A DNA stretch of 64,000 nt from assembly GCA_038496675.1 (NCBI GenBank), contig CM076658.1, positions 10,421,940 to 10,485,939 on the forward strand. Direction: 5' to 3'. Source of the DNA: Rachycentron canadum (taxonomy: Eukaryota; Chordata; Actinopteri; Carangiformes; Rachycentridae). The position numbers and the translations under genes were made by a program. The notes under the pieces are model-generated. The model did not search any database. It saw only the letters and a program-made list of their open reading frames with translations, and was not told where the DNA came from. Positions within the stretch are counted from its first letter, which is position 1. Each line of letters opens with the position of its first letter. Of the stretch, positions 60,375 through 64,000 are shown piece after piece.

Positions 60375-62656
60375 ACACTCCTTGGATGCTGTTTCACCTA
60401 TGAAGCTGCACAGGCTGTTAGTGCTGTAAGTTAAAATGCCATTCATCCAAGTAAACATCAAACCCTCCTTAAAAGGACCTGGTGTTTGTTGGATACATAA
60501 GGTCTGTAGCATCGTGACCTGTAAGTCCTTGCTATAATGGTTGATTTTTTTTTTTTTTTTTTTTTTCTCCTGTCCTAAACGGGACAAAGATGTGCATTTT
60601 TTTTGTTCTGGGCACTACTCCATGTGTTTCTAGTACTCAACACAGAGATCCACCGCACCTTTTTTTTTTTTTTTTACAACCGTTAATGTCTCTGCTTCAT
60701 TGCACATAACAGGTTCCACTTGACTCACTGCCACAGGACTTTGCTAAACATAGGTGTCACATAATTGCTTCAAACTTCCGTATTTCCATGAGCAATTTCC
60801 AAAATGTTCTTTTATTATAGTGATGCTGCTGTGAGATGAAAAAAAAACTATAAAAGTAAGAAATGTTTCGTTGTGTTGGTTTGAAAATAAATCTCTTTGC
60901 AGCTCAGTTAGCTTTTGCTGTTAAATTCACACACGCTCTCACACAAAACTGCACTTTTTTTGTTTTGGATGTGAGGCAAACACCCCTCTCACTGCTAACG
61001 ATGAAGAAGAATTGTGAGTCCGGTAAAATAAATAAAACCAGTAAATGGCCAGGGGGGAAGTAGATCACACGTGAAAAGGAAAATTCATCTGTATTGGTGT
61101 TCCCCTAGAGCCCCAGCTGCCACCCAGAGTAAAATATATGTTTTGTCATCCCATTATTGCCTGTTAAGTTCTATTAACTCTGAACTGTGGAAGTAGGAAG
61201 CAGTTTTTCTATCCTCTGCCAAAGCCCCCTCACCTTAATGGGGAATGAAAACATGGTAAATAAATAATGTTTCTGCTGTTCTTAAATATCTCAGACGTAT
61301 AGAAAACAAAGTCCACACCAAAATCTATTAATATGAATTATAGACAAATTGACGGGACAAATTTCTGCATCTTTTGCCACGTTTGTTGCTGCCAGCTGTC
61401 AACACTATTTAATATGGATTCATGGAATCATTTATGAGGAAAAAAGTCAAAAAACAAGTCTTTTTTTTTAAATGCTAATGGTAAGTGAATAATGATTGAC
61501 CCTTTTTGTTTATGTTTGAATCACAGCTTGTGAGTCATCCGTGATAATGAATGGCTCTGCTAAGTTATGTTTATATTGATGCCGTATGATGAGGCACTGG
61601 TCAGGTCTTTGCCTGCAGTTGACTGTTATTGACTGGGGTCAGAGGGTTTCCTCTCTTCTGGACTCTGGAAATCAGTGGGTCAACCAAACAGTGGGAGGAC
61701 ATTGATTATATCTACAACATAATTCACAAACCACATACAGTACAACAATAAACAAGATTCTACATGCAGAGATATGACATGTGAGGCAACACGCTTCAAA
61801 GACAGAAACTCCTCATGACAACATTCAAATTGAATTTTACCATGTTTAAATTATTTAACCCACCAACTCTATTTATAGGATTTTCCACCAAATGTTATAT
61901 GATTACAATTGTAAAAACTAATGTTTGTTGAGGTTGTTTATCACAAAGCAACACATTTTTATTAAGCCCTTAGAAACAATACTACAATTAACAGTACACA
62001 AACAAGCTGAATTATACTTTAAATTTAAACATTGAATATACAGGCTGTTGAACTTTATTCAGCAACAAATTCTCAATACGAGGTACACTCACCTTTTTTG
62101 TGAAGCTTCTAACCACACCCATGGCCCTGCTCAGCAAACAGTGACTTAGTTATAATGGAGATGGTTTACTGGTTTAGTTGTGTGCAGGTTGTCATTTTCA
62201 GATGCTGCTGCACTTTAAAATTGCCTCTGAATTTTCTTAACTCATGGAGCATGAAATAGTTCTCAATGTGAATTCATAGCCACTTGCCGCTCACGAGGCT
62301 ACCTTGAGCCACAAAAGAAAGGGAGTGGAGAGCAGTACAACTAGTCTGCAGACAATCACACACCAACCAGCATTGTGTTTGTGGCTGGAGTGTCACGTGT
62401 CTGACACACACACACAGACACACACACATAGTGCCCGTTTTGTAGTTTGAAGAGTGCCATGGAAGAATCTGAACACACCCTGCAGAAAACACCAGGCTTT
62501 GCTGCTGGACTCACTTTTCCTTTGATACAGTAAAAATGATGCGCAGTATGTATATTCAGGCTTAGGAGACACTTTTGGCAAAATCATGCACCAGTGTTCT
62601 TAACTTCATTAATGTCCTGCTTTTCTCTCACACTAGCCCTATCAATTTGCTGTGCA

Positions 62657-62670
62657 GTTGCTATGGCAAC
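62657..62670. promoter_or_regulatory. Palindromic RFX X-box downstream of fancb
   Basis: GTTGCTATGGCAAC is a symmetric X-box with two strong half-sites (GTTGC / GCAAC). It sits at the left edge of an AT-rich, conserved-looking stretch. Binding is inferred from the motif alone. Confidence 0.45.
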
Positions 62671-63901
62671 CCCCATTTCTTGCCTCTCTCTCAGACCTCT
62701 CAAAGCAGCCTCCCTAAACCTTAATGAATGAGGGAAAGTTGTTTCCCTCTTAAACACCATTATGAGCTGCAAATAACATTCCCCTCATAAGCCGTCATTC
62801 TAAATTTGATTCCATAAAGACAACCTTGCATATTCAAACAGCAATAATAATGGATCGTGATGTAAGGCAGTGCTGGTGAAATGGATGGTATTTCCATGTG
62901 AGGATTAGTATTATTGATCAGTTTATAATCCCTATGTTTTGAGCATTAAAAAAGCAGTTGGATTATTCATGCAGCCTTCTCAGTAAGCCCACCACAGGCC
63001 ATGTATTCATCTTTAAAACAAATAAATGTTGATGGAGCCTGGCATTACCCACACTACGGAAATGAATAGCATCATTGGATGAATAATGGCATTACAGGAC
63101 ACCCAATAATGCTAGAGAACTGATGTGGTCACTCCTCTCTGTTTAAGGATGATCGATTTGTGTTTGTCTGAGCTCACATGCAGTAACAGCAGGTGGGAAC
63201 AGTGCAAGAAGAATCTTTATTACCCTGTGTATATATCTATCGCATTTTTTCTTTTTTCTTATGTGAGCACCAGGCCAGTATTTTCCATTCACCCGGTTGG
63301 CAAGCCCCAGCTGATGGAATCACTACCCTACAGTGTGAAGTCCATTATCATGCATTAATGGCAACCCACAGTCAGATCATATCTGTGTCACCCCAGGCCA
63401 CCCACTGATCCACGGCATGTGTCATCACCCTGACTTGTGGGCTTGGTAAAGAGCAGAGAGCAGTGTTTGTCATTTGCTTTGATCTGATCTGCAACTAGGC
63501 ACAAAAAGCATTTTTGTGTGTTTGTGCCTTAGACTTAATAGAGGTTATTTCTTTCTTGAAAGACATCCATCTTTTTCGTTTTGTATATGAGAGGAAAGCA
63601 ATATATGGTCTTATCAACTTATTCATGAAAATATGAAACAAAGCCAAGCCTTTTCCTTACATATGACAGGAGAGGTGCAAAGAAAGTAAATATGGTGCAC
63701 AGTCAATTTTATTGATGTACAGACCAGTAAATCTTCACCACAGTATATCAGGAGTGCAAGGACCATTAGCCGCTCTGTACTATGAATGTAATGCAATATG
63801 TCCTTCACTGTTGAATCCTTCAAACATTCACCACCATCCAGCAACATACAGGCCAAGTGAAGGGAAACAGTCCACAAAGGTTGAAGAAGAATACAGAAAG
63901 C

Positions 63902-63927
63902 TTTTTTTTTTTTTTTTTTTTTTTTTT
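63902..63927. repeat. T26 homopolymer
   Basis: Twenty-six T residues with no recognisable retroposon body next to them. Confidence 0.9.
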
Positions 63928-64000
63928 AAGAAACATTACCTCTTCTCCATTATAATAAATATTTCATCAGACTAAATCTACAAAAACATAGTCTCAAACT

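Larger units (their letters stand above)
59861..64000. other. fancb 3' UTR and downstream intergenic DNA
   Basis: No coding exon was recognised. Contains T-runs at 60545-60566, 60659-60676 and 63902-63927, a short CA-rich stretch near 62404-62428, an RFX X-box at 62657-62670, and an AT-rich conserved-looking stretch at about 62650-63120 with several TAAT and ATGAATAAT motifs. In human the next gene beyond FANCB is GLRA2; nothing of it is visible here. Confidence 0.6.

Noticed and set aside
1..64000. tRNA, rRNA, CRISPR arrays, operons or prokaryotic defence systems
   Set aside because: No cloverleaf with tRNA A and B boxes, no regularly spaced direct repeats and no prokaryotic gene organisation were seen. 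The coding content is spliced vertebrate genes.

Overview
The window is nuclear DNA of a jawed vertebrate, almost certainly a ray-finned (teleost) fish. Five multi-exon protein-coding genes can be spliced by hand with consistent GT/AG sites and reading phases. They are tbl1x (+), gpr143 (-), an asb9-type ankyrin/SOCS-box gene (+), mospd2 (-) and fancb (+). All five have human counterparts on Xp22. The fish assignment rests on compact introns, Tc1-like DNA transposons with TA flanks, a SINE tail of the type common in fish, and dense short microsatellites. No bacterial, viral or CRISPR-like feature was seen.

Layout. 1-477 is the GC- and pyrimidine-rich non-coding first exon of tbl1x. 478-13083 is its long first intron. 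13084-18804 carries its 14 coding exons (513 residues), followed by a long 3' UTR to about 20.8 kb. gpr143 converges on it from the other strand (27976 down to 21501, 9 exons, 416 residues); the two polyadenylation signals lie only about 340 bases apart. The 2.4 kb between gpr143 and asb9 holds a CA microsatellite and two MITF-type M-boxes upstream of gpr143. asb9 (30420-33585, 7 coding exons, 318 residues) is followed by 3.7 kb without a recognisable gene. mospd2 (53159 down to 37312, 15 exons, 524 residues) has two introns of about 4 kb, one with a 376-base assembly gap and one with conserved-looking AT-rich stretches. fancb starts 530 bases away in the opposite direction (53689-59860, 8 coding exons, 846 residues). 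59861-64000 holds the fancb 3' UTR and AT-rich intergenic DNA.

Functions. The five genes do not form a pathway. tbl1x is a WD40 exchange factor of the NCoR/SMRT corepressor complex. gpr143 is the melanosomal receptor mutated in ocular albinism type 1. asb9 is a substrate adaptor for a Cullin-5 ubiquitin ligase. mospd2 is an ER-anchored FFAT-binding tether. fancb is a subunit of the Fanconi anaemia core complex. The grouping reflects inherited Xp22 synteny. The most interesting regulatory structure is the head-to-head mospd2/fancb promoter. It combines ETS and E2F-like sites, a YY1/TISU-like start codon with a possible 70-base mini-intron that would extend MOSPD2, and three upstream ATGs before FANCB.

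Nothing here looks like a wholly new biological system. The leads are regulatory (M-boxes, RFX X-boxes, tandem donors, uORFs) and transposon-related (two decayed sister Tc1 copies in introns, a collapsed terminal-repeat palindrome, a MITE).
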